A stretch of 64,000 nucleotides of DNA from Pacificibacter marinus (GCF_900109555.1 NZ_FNZV01000009.1:91873-155872), one strand, 5' to 3'; positions 1 to 9,216 are shown, counted from the stretch's first letter. A program made the numbers and translations. The notes: generated by a model not told the origin, from the sequence alone.

Positions 1-500
1 TTGACGGATCAGCAGACGGCGGTTCTGTTGTAGAAGTGACCCAAGGCGACATTCGCGCTATTCAACTTGCCAAATCCGCGCTCTATGCAGGCGCGCGTTT
101 GTTGATGGATGAATTTGGCACCGATACAGTGGACCGTGTGGTGCTGGCTGGCGCGTTTGGCGCACATATTTCGCCCAAACACGCGATGGTTTTGGGCATG
201 ATCCCTGACTGTCCATTGGAACATGTAACCTCTGCGGGCAACGCCGCAGGTACAGGCGCGCAAATCGCACTTTTGAACGTTGCAGCACGGCGCGAGGTCG
301 AAACATTGGTGCAACAAATCACCAAGGTTGAGACCGCGATTGAGCCGCGTTTTCAAGAACATTTCGTTGAAGCCAATGGCATTCCGCATGCAACTGCACC
401 GTTTTCAGGGCTACGGGCGATCGTGCCCCTGCCCGATCCGTCCTTTAACACTGGCGGCGGTGACGGCACACGAGGACGCAGACGCGGGCGGCGCGGATAA
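1..500 (+). CDS. C-terminal part of a RACo-like ASKHA corrinoid-activation/DUF4445 protein (5' end outside window)
   Basis: The frame is open from the first bases of the window, so the gene starts upstream and only about 165 C-terminal residues are seen. A GTG at 36 is internal, not the start. Visible blocks are a TQGDIRAIQLAKSAL helix, VVLAGAFGAHI and GNAAGTGAQIALL. These are typical of the ATPase (ASKHA-fold) domain of RACo/RamA proteins, which reductively reactivate corrinoid proteins of methyltransferase systems. The protein ends in an Arg/Gly-rich tail (GTRGRRRGRRG). Family knowledge gives the role; the corrinoid partner is not in view, so the substrate is unknown. No terminator is obvious before the tRNA that follows. 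Confidence 0.8.
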   Translation, partial: DGSADGGSVVEVTQGDIRAIQLAKSALYAGARLLMDEFGTDTVDRVVLAGAFGAHISPKHAMVLGMIPDCPLEHVTSAGNAAGTGAQIALLNVAARREVETLVQQITKVETAIEPRFQEHFVEANGIPHATAPFSGLRAIVPLPDPSFNTGGGDGTRGRRRGRRG

Positions 501-568
501 ACTTGTATTTCGGGCGCAGCTACAGACTTGACGCTGCGCATGAGAGACCCTAATCAGGTCCAACAGAG

Positions 569-641
569 CGGGTATGGTGAAAAGGTATCACGGCAGCTTC
601 CCAAGCTTTAGTTACGAGTTCAATTCTCGTTACCCGCTCCA
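569..641 (+). tRNA. tRNA-Gly (anticodon CCC)
   Basis: The acceptor stem GCGGGTA pairs with TACCCGC at 631-637. The D arm is GTGA...TCAC, the anticodon loop TTCCCAA places CCC at the anticodon, and the T arm is ACGAG-TTCAATT-CTCGT. Discriminator T is followed by an encoded CCA (639-641). The 3' half runs directly into a decayed integrase frame, so this tRNA was probably an integration site. Confidence 0.93.
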
Positions 642-650
642 ATTTATATA

Positions 651-1178
651 TGTCTGACGTCAGCATATCGTGGCCACAAGTCAAAACACATTGCGCGCTT
701 CATCCTAATTGGCCTGTACACAGGAACGCGCAAAGACGCGATAATCAGAATGGGTTTCTCCAAAAATACAATCGGCGGCTGGTTTGACCTCGAGGCTGGC
801 ATCATGTTTCGCATGTCCGAAAGTGAACGCATCACGAAAAAGCGCCGTACACCTGCCCCGATTCCACGCCAACTATTAGGGCACCTTAAACGATGGCAGT
901 CGCAAGGATGCCGTTGGGCAGTCGAGTACAATGGAGGTATGATCAAAGACCCTAAACGCGGCTTCGCAAAAGCTGCAAAAGAAGCGGGGCTGACAGACGT
1001 ATCGCCACACACCTTAAAGCACACAGCAATCACCTGGGCGCTGCAAAACGGCGTTAAAACATGGGAGGCATCGGGATACTTCGCGACCAGCCAAGAAACC
1101 ATTGAAAAAGTCTATGGGCACCATGCCCCTGACTTCATGGAATCTGCAAAAAGAGCCGTAGAAAGAAGACGGAAATGA
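651..1178 (+). pseudogene. Remnant of a tyrosine recombinase (phage/island integrase), catalytic domain only
   Basis: The frame is open from the 3' edge of tRNA-Gly, with no start codon or N-terminal core-binding domain. It reads ARFILIGLYTGTRKDAI (first catalytic Arg box), then PHTLKHTAITWALQNG and ETIEKVYGHHAPDF (Tyr box, Tyr in VYGHH). In this family the second box is normally HTLRHTA. Here the catalytic arginine is lysine, which together with the missing N-terminus suggests an inactive leftover. The best ATG within the frame is at 750 and would make a 142-residue protein. The context (tRNA-Gly 3' end, next tRNA 60 bp downstream) fits the scar of an old island or prophage that has otherwise been lost. 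Confidence 0.8.
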
Positions 1179-1239
1179 GAGTTTCCGTTACGCGTAACAG
1201 ATCCAAAGAAAATGTGAAATTGCTAAGTCATTGATTTTA

Positions 1240-1316
1240 TGGTGCACCCAGCAGGATTCGAACCTGCGGCCTCTGCCTTCGGAGGGCAGCGCTCTATCCA
1301 GCTGAGCTATGGGTGC
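1240..1316 (-). tRNA. tRNA-Arg (anticodon CCG)
   Basis: Read on the minus strand: acceptor GCACCCA/TGGGTGC, D arm GCTC...GAGC, anticodon stem CTGCC/GGCAG with loop CTCCGAA (anticodon CCG), T arm with GTTCGAATC, discriminator A and an encoded CCA (1240-1242). Confidence 0.95.
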
Positions 1317-1387
1317 GTCTTTGGTCGGTATAGGCCAAGGGTTTGGGGGGTGCAAACGATTTTCGCACCGCCCCTGATTTTCATATT

Positions 1388-2605
1388 TTAGGCAAATAGA
1401 TCGTGGCACAACTCAAGCGCTGAGACCAATGTGTCGACGTCTTCTTTAGTGTTGTACATCGCAAAAGACGCGCGGCAAGTGGCAGTGACGCCCAAGTGTT
1501 CCATCAGCGGCATCGCGCAATGCGACCCTGCCCGCACAGCTACGCCGCGTTTATCGAGCACTGTGGACAGGTCATGCGCATGTGCGCCAGCCATGGTGAA
1601 TGAAAAAATCGCACCTTTGTCAGGAGCCGTGCCTTGGACTTGCAACCAGTTCAGGCTTTGCAGCTTGGCGCTGGCATAACGCGCAATTTCGGCTTCGTGC
1701 TGGGCTATATTTTCCATGCCGATATCCATCAGCCAATCAAGAGCCACACCCATACCGATGGTTTGCACAATGCCAGGCGTGCCAGCTTCGAACTTCATCG
1801 GTGGCTTGTTGTAACACACGGTTTCGCGGGTCACGGTGTCAATCATATCGCCGCCGCCCATAAAGGGACGCATCTCGGCTTGGCGATCTGGGTGGACATA
1901 AATCGCACCAGACCCAGAGGGACCATATAGTTTATGACCCGTGATGGGATAAAAATCACAACCGATATCTTGCACATCGACAGGCCCGTGTACGGCCCCC
2001 TGCGACCCATCGATCATCGTCGCGATGCCTTTTTCACGCGCAGCAGAACAGATGGTTTTCACATCAACCCGCGTGCCTGTGACGTTGGACATATGGGTAA
2101 CAGCAACCAATTTGGTTTTAGGCCCCATCGCGTCAATCACCGCTTGAGCATCCAAGCTGCCATCAGGGGCGCAATCAACCCATTTAATCACAATGCCCAT
2201 GCGTTCGCGCAAGAAATGCCACGGCACGATATTGGCGTGGTGTTCCAAGATCGACAAAACGATCTCATCCCCAGCTTTCAGGCGTGGCATGGCCCAACTG
2301 TAGGCGATCAGATTGATGGCTTCTGTGGTGCCAGATGTGAAAATAATATCGTCTTCGTGTGGGGCATTTAGAAACGTCTTAACAATACCGCGCACGCTTT
2401 CATATTTGTCGGTCGCAAGATTAGACAAAAAGTGTAAGCCACGGTGAACATTTGAATATTCTTCTGAATAAGCCCGCGTGATTGCATCAATCACCACCTG
2501 CGGTTTTTGCGCTGACGCCCCGCTGTCGAGATAGGTCAGCGGCTTGCCATTGACCTCGCGCGACAAGATTGGAAACTGCGCACGGATGGCAGATACATCA
2601 TACAT
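1388..2605 (-). CDS. sufS: SufS cysteine desulfurase (class V, group II)
   Basis: PLP enzyme of 405 residues that takes sulfur from cysteine as a persulfide and feeds the SUF iron-sulfur scaffold. The PLP lysine lies in [15 protein letters not shown] and the catalytic cysteine in [11 protein letters not shown], which is the SufS-type motif and differs from the IscS-type SSGSAC loop. The start at [14 protein letters not shown] (2605) is chosen over the longer frame because an AAAGAGG ribosome-binding site precedes it and homologues begin there. The start overlaps the end of the upstream membrane-protein gene by 8 bp, indicating translational coupling. It is the last gene of the iscR-suf operon. 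Confidence 0.97.
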   Translation of the reverse strand: MYDVSAIRAQFPILSREVNGKPLTYLDSGASAQKPQVVIDAITRAYSEEYSNVHRGLHFLSNLATDKYESVRGIVKTFLNAPHEDDIIFTSGTTEAINLIAYSWAMPRLKAGDEIVLSILEHHANIVPWHFLRERMGIVIKWVDCAPDGSLDAQAVIDAMGPKTKLVAVTHMSNVTGTRVDVKTICSAAREKGIATMIDGSQGAVHGPVDVQDIGCDFYPITGHKLYGPSGSGAIYVHPDRQAEMRPFMGGGDMIDTVTRETVCYNKPPMKFEAGTPGIVQTIGMGVALDWLMDIGMENIAQHEAEIARYASAKLQSLNWLQVQGTAPDKGAIFSFTMAGAHAHDLSTVLDKRGVAVRAGSHCAMPLMEHLGVTATCRASFAMYNTKEDVDTLVSALELCHDLFA

Positions 2606-3095
2606 GAGAGGCCTCTTTCGGAAAGGCGACTTCGACCAGCCCCAATCCCCAGAAAAGTGTGAATGCCGCAAAGGCAATAAATCCGATAAGCGTCACCCCT
2701 GCCCCTGTGCCGATAAATCCAACCACAAGACCATAAAGCAACCACAAAGGAGCAGCCGCCAAAAGCGCCCAAAAGGTCGCCATGCGAACCTCATAAGCGG
2801 ATTGTTTACCGCCAACGAGGCGCAACACGAGATGCAGCGCCCCTGCCAAAACATAAAGCACCAAAGGCATTATAAAGACCCATGCCAACAGTGCCCCACC
2901 GATGTGGACTTGGATATCTTGCTCTGCTTCAAACGCGACACGGGCCAAACGGGGCCACTGCGCGACGAAAATCAGACTACAAGCCAACATGACAGTGACC
3001 AAGGCGCCGCTTTCATCAACCTGTGGGCCGATGCGATGCCGCAGCACCGCACGTGGGGTGCGGTACGTGCGTAAAATATCTAAAACGACGCCCAT
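2598..3095 (-). CDS. YIP1-family integral membrane protein in the suf operon
   Basis: Predicted 165-residue membrane protein. After a short cytoplasmic N-terminus (MGVVLDILRTYRTPRAVL) there are about four to five hydrophobic segments: ALVTVMLACSLIFVAQW, GALLAWVFIMPLVLYVLAGAL, FWALLAAAPLWLLYGLVVGFI and ITLIGFIAFAAFTLFWGLGL-like stretches. This pattern and the N-terminal RTPR motif resemble YIP1-domain proteins of Rhodobacteraceae. The ATG at 3095 is preceded by AAGGATAG and follows the sufD stop by 4 bp; its own 3' end overlaps sufS. Its role in Fe-S assembly is unknown; the inference rests only on tight operon placement. Confidence 0.8.
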   Translation of the reverse strand: MGVVLDILRTYRTPRAVLRHRIGPQVDESGALVTVMLACSLIFVAQWPRLARVAFEAEQDIQVHIGGALLAWVFIMPLVLYVLAGALHLVLRLVGGKQSAYEVRMATFWALLAAAPLWLLYGLVVGFIGTGAGVTLIGFIAFAAFTLFWGLGLVEVAFPKEASHV

Positions 3096-3099
3096 ATGA

Positions 3100-4395
3100 C
3101 TATCCTTTACGCCGTGCAAGCCACGCTTCAAGGCGTTGCATCACATCATCAGCAATGTCTTCGCGGGCGATTTCTTCGATGGCTTCGGCCAAAAAGGCCA
3201 AGGTCAGCAAATCTGTCGCTTCTGTGGCCGGAATGCCCCGAGATTTCATATAGAACAGAGCTTCTTCATCAATCGCGCCCGTTGTGGACCCGTGCGAACA
3301 CACCACATCATCAGCGTAGATTTCAAGTTCAGGTTTGGCCAAAAATTGGCTGTCTCCGTCTAGCAAGAGTGATTGAGAAATCTGATACCCATCGGTTTTT
3401 TGCGCACCATCTTTGACCAAGATTTTACCTTGGAACACGCCTGTCGCACCGTTGCGCAGCACCTTTTTAAACACCTGACGTGACTCACAGCGTTCGGCGT
3501 CATGGGTGATAAACACGGTGTCATCGTGCAAGAATTCACCGTCTCCCATGCACACACCCCCCACATGGGCCTGTGCGTCGTCGCCGGTCAATTCGATCAC
3601 CACTTCGTTGCGGGTCAAAATGCCATTGGCCGTCATGGTAAAGGATTTAAACAAGCTTTCCTTGCCCAAGCGGGTGAAGATATGCGTGGCAGCACGGCGT
3701 TCATGATCGCGGCCTTGGGCACGAATATGATGAAAAGATGCGCCATCAGCGATGTCGACTTCCAACACTTTATTGAACCGTGCAGCAGCAGGTCCATTTT
3801 CCAAAAGCGTAAATTCAGCCCCCTCGTCAAGCTTGACCAAGTTGTGCAAAATCGCATCTGAGATCTCGTTTTCGTGCTTGTAAATCAACGAGACAGGTTT
3901 GGTGACCTTGCCCGTCACACGGATCACAACACCATCCGTTGCAAAGGCTGTATTCATCGCCGCCAAAGGACGCTCAACAGGGGTTTGCCCCGCAAGTTCT
4001 AACACGCCGTAAGCGTCTTTTGCCCAGTGAATATCAGCGCTGAGAGCTTGTGACAGGGTCGTGATTTCAATGCCTTCGCCAGACAGATCGTCTGAGGCAG
4101 ACGCATCGAAAACACCATCGACAAACACAATTTTCAAGCGATCAATCGCATTAAAAAACGGTGTTTCATTACCTTCGAATAGCTCAGCTTTAACAGGAAC
4201 AGCAGCCGTCAAACTTGTCGGGTCGGTCCATTTCCAATACTCGTCACGCTTGGTGGGAAGCCCCATCTCAAGCAGGCGTGCAAGGGCCGCTTGGCGCAAT
4301 TCGGTTGCCCAGTCAGCCCCTTTGGGAAGAACAAGTCCCTCAAGACGCGTGACAGTTTCATCGCGTTTACGTTGTTTCATTTGTGCCCGTGTCAT
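3100..4395 (-). CDS. sufD: SufD, Fe-S cluster assembly scaffold subunit
   Basis: 431 residues with the SufB/SufD beta-helix family signature, for example FKKVLRNGATGVFQGKI, QFLAKPELEIYADDV and CSHGSTTGAIDEEALFYMKSRGI. SufD pairs with SufB and the SufC ATPase to form the SufBC2D scaffold on which [Fe-S] clusters are built and transferred to apo-proteins in the cytoplasm. The ATG at 4395 shares one base with the sufC stop (TGATG), so translation is coupled; a TTG one codon earlier is not needed. A YIP1-type gene follows after 4 bp. Confidence 0.97.
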   Translation of the reverse strand: MTRAQMKQRKRDETVTRLEGLVLPKGADWATELRQAALARLLEMGLPTKRDEYWKWTDPTSLTAAVPVKAELFEGNETPFFNAIDRLKIVFVDGVFDASASDDLSGEGIEITTLSQALSADIHWAKDAYGVLELAGQTPVERPLAAMNTAFATDGVVIRVTGKVTKPVSLIYKHENEISDAILHNLVKLDEGAEFTLLENGPAAARFNKVLEVDIADGASFHHIRAQGRDHERRAATHIFTRLGKESLFKSFTMTANGILTRNEVVIELTGDDAQAHVGGVCMGDGEFLHDDTVFITHDAERCESRQVFKKVLRNGATGVFQGKILVKDGAQKTDGYQISQSLLLDGDSQFLAKPELEIYADDVVCSHGSTTGAIDEEALFYMKSRGIPATEATDLLTLAFLAEAIEEIAREDIADDVMQRLEAWLARRKG

Positions 4396-5156
4396 CAAGC
4401 GTTCTCCTGCTCCGCGAGAATATCCGCGTACCCGTTGTGTTCCACTTCCAAAGCCAATTCAGGGCCACCGGATTTGATGATGCGACCATTGGACATGATG
4501 TGCACCACGTCAGGTTTGATGTGGTCCAACAGGCGTTGGTAGTGCGTGATCACAACGAAAGACCGTTTGCCATCGCGCAATGCGTTCACGCCTTCGGCCA
4601 CGAGTTTCATCGCATCAACATCAAGACCGGAATCGGTTTCATCCAAGATGCAAACTTTTGGCTCAAGCATTGCCATTTGCAAAATCTCGTTGCGTTTTTT
4701 CTCGCCGCCAGAAAAGCCAACATTTACAGGACGTTTGAGCATCTCTGCATCGATTTTCAACGCTTTGGCTTTCTCGCGCACGACTTTCAAAAACTCGCCC
4801 GCTGTCAATTCGACTTCGCCGCGCATTTTACGTTGTGCGTTAACCGCTGTGCGCAAGAACGTCATGTTGCCCACGCCGGGGATTTCAACAGGATATTGGA
4901 ACGCCAAGAAAAGGCCCGCTGCGGCGCGCTCTTCTGGTTCCATGTCAAACAGGTCTGCGCCGTCAAGTGTTGCGGACCCTTCGGTCACTTCATAGCCGTC
5001 GCGGCCAGACAGGACATAGGATGTGGTGGATTTACCGGATCCGTTTGGCCCCATAATCGCGTGGACTTTGCCCGGCTCGACAGTCAGGTTTACACCTTTA
5101 AGAATTTGCTTGTCTTCGTCTTGAAGCTTCACGTGGAGGTTTTTAATTTCTAACAT
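4395..5156 (-). CDS. sufC: SufC, ABC-type ATPase of the SufBCD complex
   Basis: 253 residues, the usual SufC length. The Walker A is GPNGSGKSTTS near residue 36, the ABC signature is FSGGEKKRNEI, and the Walker B is CILDETDSGLD. The extra K/R residues in the signature are typical of SufC. The protein hydrolyses ATP to drive rearrangement of the SufB-SufD scaffold; it is soluble despite its ABC-transporter ancestry. It is unusual only in being separated from sufB by six genes (5295-7581). Confidence 0.98.
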   Translation of the reverse strand: MLEIKNLHVKLQDEDKQILKGVNLTVEPGKVHAIMGPNGSGKSTTSYVLSGRDGYEVTEGSATLDGADLFDMEPEERAAAGLFLAFQYPVEIPGVGNMTFLRTAVNAQRKMRGEVELTAGEFLKVVREKAKALKIDAEMLKRPVNVGFSGGEKKRNEILQMAMLEPKVCILDETDSGLDVDAMKLVAEGVNALRDGKRSFVVITHYQRLLDHIKPDVVHIMSNGRIIKSGGPELALEVEHNGYADILAEQENA

Positions 5157-5294
5157 TTTTTATCCTTCATGCGGAAAGGCCAGCGCGCATGTGAACCATG
5201 CGGCAGGCGTCTGTGTGCGTTGTATGTGATGAATTGGCCAATTGGCACCCCAAAGAGCGCGCAATCACTGGCAGTTTAGGGGCGTTAACAGATG

Positions 5295-5546
5295 TTAAAG
5301 ACCCACAAAACGAATGAACACGATAAGACCCGTGCCCAAAATTAGAATTTGTAAGATGGCTGAACGTAGACCTTTGGCCATAATAGCACGGCGAGATGCC
5401 CCGCGCCGTTTTTTGCCCTGCGGCACGTGCTGTTGTTTGGTGGGTTCGGTTTGGACCCCGCACAGCACCGTGCCCGATGTGTTGGCGCTGCCCGCCTGAA
5501 TGCGAGCCATGCGCGCGTCGAACGCTTTTTTCTGCTCGGGGTACAT
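5295..5546 (-). CDS. Small membrane-anchored protein of unknown function in suf operon
   Basis: 83 residues. A basic, soluble N-terminal part starts MYPEQKKAFDARMARIQAG and continues to KKRRGASRRA; one C-terminal hydrophobic segment follows (ILQILILGTGLIVFIRFVGL). A GGAGAG ribosome-binding site precedes the ATG. The PEQKKAFDARMARI block looks conserved in Rhodobacteraceae proteins found near suf genes, but I cannot name a family. It lies 138 bp upstream of sufC and 111 bp after the next gene, in the same direction, so it is probably co-transcribed. The function is unknown. Confidence 0.65.
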   Translation of the reverse strand: MYPEQKKAFDARMARIQAGSANTSGTVLCGVQTEPTKQQHVPQGKKRRGASRRAIMAKGLRSAILQILILGTGLIVFIRFVGL

Positions 5547-5657
5547 GGTGTGTGTCTCTCCGGCTTGGACAGGGTGTTGTATCCTGCCCGAGTTGCGAAG
5601 AGATTAAGGAACGAGAATGGCACTGCGGGGCCAAACTGATGCGTTCAAAAGGTGACG

Positions 5658-6227
5658 TTAGATGCGTGGTTCGGCCTCGCGAAACTGCAACGTTCCGGGT
5701 TGCGTGCTTTGTTTCACATGTTCCACCCATTCCGGAGAAAGCAGACGCGCGAATGAATCTGGTAGTTGATGAACCACATTGTGCATTGTCATTAAGGCTA
5801 GGAAAATCCCCAAGAACTGCGCGCCTATTTGGCGAAAAGCCGACAGAGACACGAGTTCTCTGACCCAAAATCCGATTGCTATGGCTAGAAAAATATCCAA
5901 CGTCAGCCCGATGCTGGGCGATAAATCGACTCCCATGTAGCGGGAGGATTGGAACAGCGTAAAGCGCGCCGCGATAGCAGATATCCCGCCTATTGAGATA
6001 GCAAGAACCACTGAGAACATGTGAGGCCAAGACTTTGTTGTCTTTGGGTCCGCATCGCCATGACGCGTGTGCTTTTTGTCCCACGCGTCTTGCCGTTCCA
6101 TCACCGAGTTGATGCGCTCGCTGCGCTGCGTTCGCAGTGTTTTTGAGAGTCCAACCTGCTGTGTTCGATCGCGGTTGAGGTCCGCAACTCGATTGATACG
6201 ATTTTGAAATTCTGTCCTTTGGTCCAT
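5658..6227 (-). CDS. Unknown membrane protein with basic coiled-coil-like N-terminus
   Basis: 189 residues; I do not recognise the family. Residues 1-65 are strongly charged (DQRTEFQNRINRVADLNRDR), likely helical. They are followed by about three hydrophobic segments: FSVVLAISIGGISAIAARF, GLTLDIFLAIAIGFWV and QFLGIFLALMTMHNVVHQL. The ATG at 6227 is preferred because AAGAGGG lies about 10 bp upstream; a TTG two codons earlier is possible. It sits between two other small membrane genes in the suf operon. Base composition resembles its neighbours, so there is no sign of recent transfer. Confidence 0.65.
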   Translation of the reverse strand: MDQRTEFQNRINRVADLNRDRTQQVGLSKTLRTQRSERINSVMERQDAWDKKHTRHGDADPKTTKSWPHMFSVVLAISIGGISAIAARFTLFQSSRYMGVDLSPSIGLTLDIFLAIAIGFWVRELVSLSAFRQIGAQFLGIFLALMTMHNVVHQLPDSFARLLSPEWVEHVKQSTQPGTLQFREAEPRI

Positions 6228-6334
6228 AAACAAAAGCCCTCTTATACACTAACAATATCATGGTTAATGTACGATTATGGCAAGAGCGGGGCGGCGCCAT
6301 AAAAAGGGTATGTGAGGGACGGGTCATCAAAAAT

Positions 6335-6541
6335 TCAGCCCAGTACCGCACGCATGATGATCACGAAAGCCCATGCAATCATCGACGCGAGAAAGGCTGT
6401 GGCAAACACGGAATCGCGGAACAGGTTTTGACGATTGCCTTTGCGCGCGCGCACATTGAGACCGATAACAACACCGACAAACACCCCAATGGCAACACCA
6501 ATGGATTTCATAGCAAGAAGAGAAAACAGTTCAGGGGTCAT
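6335..6541 (-). CDS. 68-residue two-TM membrane protein
   Basis: Small protein with two hydrophobic segments (SIGVAIGVFVGVVIGLNV and FATAFLASMIAWAFVIIMRAVL) separated by a basic loop (RARKGNRQN), predicted to sit in the inner membrane as a hairpin. It begins 14 bp after the stop of the upstream methyltransferase-like gene and runs in the same direction, which supports it as a real operon member. The family and function are not recognised. Confidence 0.6.
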   Translation of the reverse strand: MTPELFSLLAMKSIGVAIGVFVGVVIGLNVRARKGNRQNLFRDSVFATAFLASMIAWAFVIIMRAVLG

Positions 6542-6555
6542 AAGGTCAATTCTTT

Positions 6556-7173
6556 TCAGTTGGGTTTGCCAAAAGCGGTGATCACATCCAGCAATCGTGT
6601 GGGATCAAGCTGCGTGGGTTCAAGTTTAAATTCCACCATGCGCCCTTGGGTTTGCGTGATTGGTGCAAAGGTTTCACAGATTTGATACTGCTTTTCGCGC
6701 CCTACGTAATCGTCAAACAAAACGGTCACAGGTTTGGTGATCGACAGTAAGGTGGTCAAAAAACACCCCACTCGAAACCGCCCATCAATCAGCACCAAAT
6801 CAGGATGTTGAAAATCGTCACGCTGCCAAACTGACAAAGGGTACTTGGGATATTTACGCCAGTTTGCATCGGTTTCTGGCCAGCCCCATTCACGGGTTTT
6901 TCCAATATTTTGGTAATGCAGCCGAACATCAGACACAGGTGGATTATCATCGAACCAAACCGCCATAGCATGGTGCCATGACGCCGAACTTTCGACCGAA
7001 AACACGGTTTTTCCAGACATCTGCGACGCCATAGCAGTCGATCCGCCTGAACCGTATTCTAAGATTGTAGTGGCCAAATCATAGGCTTCGCGCACCCATA
7101 AAGTGACCTCAAACGGAAAGGTCAATTCTGGTCCCTCTGGGGGAAATGTATGGTGGGGTGCTGCCTGAGACAT
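6556..7173 (-). CDS. SAM-methyltransferase-like protein of unknown substrate
   Basis: 205 residues. The block ILEYGSGGSTAMA looks like the glycine-rich SAM-binding motif I of class I methyltransferases, followed by VFSVESSASW (acidic end of strand 2) and HPDLVLIDGRFR (motif resembling strand 4). A cytoplasmic Rossmann-fold methyltransferase-like role is inferred. The sequence is short for a full enzyme plus substrate domain, and no substrate can be named. The gene starts 4 bp after the stop of the mini-YbjQ gene and continues the suf operon. Confidence 0.7.
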   Translation of the reverse strand: MSQAAPHHTFPPEGPELTFPFEVTLWVREAYDLATTILEYGSGGSTAMASQMSGKTVFSVESSASWHHAMAVWFDDNPPVSDVRLHYQNIGKTREWGWPETDANWRKYPKYPLSVWQRDDFQHPDLVLIDGRFRVGCFLTTLLSITKPVTVLFDDYVGREKQYQICETFAPITQTQGRMVEFKLEPTQLDPTRLLDVITAFGKPN

Positions 7174-7177
7174 CTGA

Positions 7178-7336
7178 TTATGTCAGCTTCACAGCCATGT
7201 CCGATGCAGACACCATCAGCATGTTGTTGATCACTTCGTCATCCAAACCAACGCCCATAATAGCTTCGCCCGAGACGATGCCTTTATAGTCTGTGATGGG
7301 CTGCCCTTCGACAGAAGGCGTTGTGGAGATGATCAT
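7178..7336 (-). CDS. Mini-YbjQ (DUF74-like) protein with the middle of the fold missing
   Basis: 52 residues. The first 26 ([11 protein letters not shown]...[10 protein letters not shown]) match the start of YbjQ/DUF74 proteins. The rest ([10 protein letters not shown]...[13 protein letters not shown]) matches the family's C-terminal strand (GVDLDYE...MLMVSASGTAV). Full-length members are about 105 residues, so roughly 55 central residues are absent without disturbing the frame. The ATG overlaps the stop of the upstream gene (ATGA) and the stop lies 4 bp before the next start, so translation looks maintained. YbjQ family proteins form pentamers; whether this relic still folds is unknown. An in-frame internal deletion of an old yet still translated gene is my inference. 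Confidence 0.75.
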   Translation of the reverse strand: MIISTTPSVEGQPITDYKGIVSGEAIMGVGLDDEVINNMLMVSASDMAVKLT

Positions 7337-7581
7337 TTAGAAGCCTCCTGAGAATGGTTTTGGTCGCGGCGAAACAGAAAAATCGCCCAGATGCATTGAA
7401 TTGCGAAAAACACCGCCGCAAAGCTAAATGTTTTTCGCAAGAAATCTTGGTTGACCCGCATCAGATAAGACATGTCTGATCCGTCCGACAAAGCCGCGGA
7501 CACGAATGGAAAGCAGACCCCAGCAAGAAGCGAGACCATCCATGCGTATCGAAATCGCGGGCTTTGAAGAAAACCAGACAT
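7333..7581 (-). CDS. Small two-TM membrane protein directly after sufB
   Basis: 82 residues with two hydrophobic segments ([21 protein letters not shown] and [19 protein letters not shown]) and a polar C-terminus. The ATG lies 3 bp after the sufB stop (TAA CGC ATG) and the stop overlaps the next ATG (ATGA), so it is embedded in the operon by coupling on both sides. The family is unrecognised. Its position next to sufB suggests, but does not show, a link to Fe-S metabolism. Confidence 0.7.
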   Translation of the reverse strand: MSGFLQSPRFRYAWMVSLLAGVCFPFVSAALSDGSDMSYLMRVNQDFLRKTFSFAAVFFAIQCIWAIFLFRRDQNHSQEASK

Positions 7582-7584
7582 GCG

Positions 7585-9120
7585 TTACCCCACTGAGCCT
7601 TCCAAAGAAATAGCAACCAAAGCTTGGGCTTCCATCGCGAATTCCATCGGCAGCGCTTGCAGCACTTCCTTACAGAACCCGTTGACGACCAAGGCCACGG
7701 CCTCTTCTTCGCCCATGCCACGTGCGCGGCAGTAGAACAGTTGATCGTCATCGACTTTTGATGTCGTGGCTTCGTGTTCAACGCGCGATGTGTTGTTGCG
7801 CACTTCGATGTACGGCACTGTGTGTGCACCACAATCAGACCCGATCAGCAAGCTGTCACACTGGGTGTAATTGCGGCTGTCTTTGGCACGTGGGTGCATG
7901 GTAACTTGACCACGGTAGGTGTTCTGCGCTTTGCCCGCAGAAATGCCTTTGGACACGATCCGCGACTTGGTGTTTTTACCAAGGTGGATCATTTTGGTGC
8001 CAGTGTCTGCCTGCTGCATGTTGTTGGCGATGGCGATGGAATAGAATTCGCCTTGTGACTCATCACCGCGCAAAATGCAGGACGGGTATTTCCACGTCAC
8101 GGCAGAGCCCGTTTCGACTTGGGTCCACATCACTTTGGAACGATCGCCGCGACAGTCGGCGCGTTTGGTCACAAAGTTATAGATGCCACCCTTGCCTTCT
8201 TCATCGCCAGGGAACCAGTTTTGCACGGTGGAATATTTCACGTCTGCATCTTCTAGCAAAACGATCTCAACCACAGCGGCGTGCAATTGCGCCACGTCGC
8301 GTTTTGGGGCGGTACAGCCCTCAAGGTAGGACACGTATGATTTTTCATCCGCAATGATCAGCGTACGCTCGAACTGGCCGGTGTTTTCCGCGTTGATGCG
8401 GAAGTATGTGGACAGCTCCATCGGGCAACGTGTGTTTGGCGGGATGTAGACAAATGACCCGTCCGAGAACACAGCAGAGTTCAGCGTCGCGTAGTAGTTG
8501 TCCGACACGGGCACAACGGTGCCAAGGTATTTTTTAACCAACTCAGGGTGCTCTTTGATCGCCTCTGAGATGGAACAGAAAATCACGCCTGCAGCAGCGA
8601 GCTCTTTTTTAAAGGTCGTCCCAACAGAGACAGAGTCAAACACCGCATCGACGGCCACTTTACGCTCGCCATCCGCAGGCGTTTCCCCAGCGCCCTCGAC
8701 GCCAGCCAAAATCGCTTGTTCTTTCAAAGAAATGCCAAGCTTTTCGTAGGTCGCCAAAAGTTTGGGATCAACATCGTCCAAAGACTTAGGCTTTTCTTCC
8801 ATCGATTTGGGACGCGCATAGTAATACTGGTCCTGAAAATCGATCTTAGGGTAATCGACCATCGCCCAGTTGGGTTCTTCCAAAGTCAACCAACGGCGGT
8901 ACGCCTCGAGACGCCAATCCAGCATCCATTCAGGTTCGCCGTTTTTCTCGGAAATAAGACGTACGATATCTTCGGATAGGCCTTTTGGGGCGTATTCCAT
9001 TTCGATATCAGTGTCCCAGCCGTATTTGTAAGTTCCAGCAAGCGCTTGAACCGCATCGACTGTGTCTTGCTCAACGCCATCTTTGACTTGAACTTGATCT
9101 TTGACTGCAATGTCATCCAT
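7585..9120 (-). CDS. sufB: SufB, Fe-S cluster scaffold subunit
   Basis: 511 residues, slightly longer than E. coli SufB. Family blocks include [38 protein letters not shown]-like [26 protein letters not shown] and [17 protein letters not shown], with several conserved cysteines. With SufC and SufD it forms the SufBC2D complex, accepts persulfide sulfur from the desulfurase and assembles clusters. The ATG at 9120 is chosen because AAAGGAG lies at good spacing; an upstream in-frame GTG at 9129 overlaps that site. The gene is 96 bp after the cysteine desulfurase gene. Confidence 0.97.
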   Translation of the reverse strand: MDDIAVKDQVQVKDGVEQDTVDAVQALAGTYKYGWDTDIEMEYAPKGLSEDIVRLISEKNGEPEWMLDWRLEAYRRWLTLEEPNWAMVDYPKIDFQDQYYYARPKSMEEKPKSLDDVDPKLLATYEKLGISLKEQAILAGVEGAGETPADGERKVAVDAVFDSVSVGTTFKKELAAAGVIFCSISEAIKEHPELVKKYLGTVVPVSDNYYATLNSAVFSDGSFVYIPPNTRCPMELSTYFRINAENTGQFERTLIIADEKSYVSYLEGCTAPKRDVAQLHAAVVEIVLLEDADVKYSTVQNWFPGDEEGKGGIYNFVTKRADCRGDRSKVMWTQVETGSAVTWKYPSCILRGDESQGEFYSIAIANNMQQADTGTKMIHLGKNTKSRIVSKGISAGKAQNTYRGQVTMHPRAKDSRNYTQCDSLLIGSDCGAHTVPYIEVRNNTSRVEHEATTSKVDDDQLFYCRARGMGEEEAVALVVNGFCKEVLQALPMEFAMEAQALVAISLEGSVG

Positions 9121-9216
9121 GCGGATCACTCCTTTATGTGCGTCTCATTAGGCTCTTTTGGCCCATTTTATCTTATGCGCCCCATTCGGGGCCTGTAATA
9201 TTTAAGCGACTTATAT

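Noticed and set aside
4383..5153. 256-codon plus-strand frame
   Set aside because: Antisense to sufC; amino-acid content (many His, Phe, Arg) is that of a shadow frame.
5167..6351. 394-codon frame on the minus strand
   Set aside because: It is in another frame over several small genes that have ribosome-binding sites, and its sequence is low in recognisable protein patterns.
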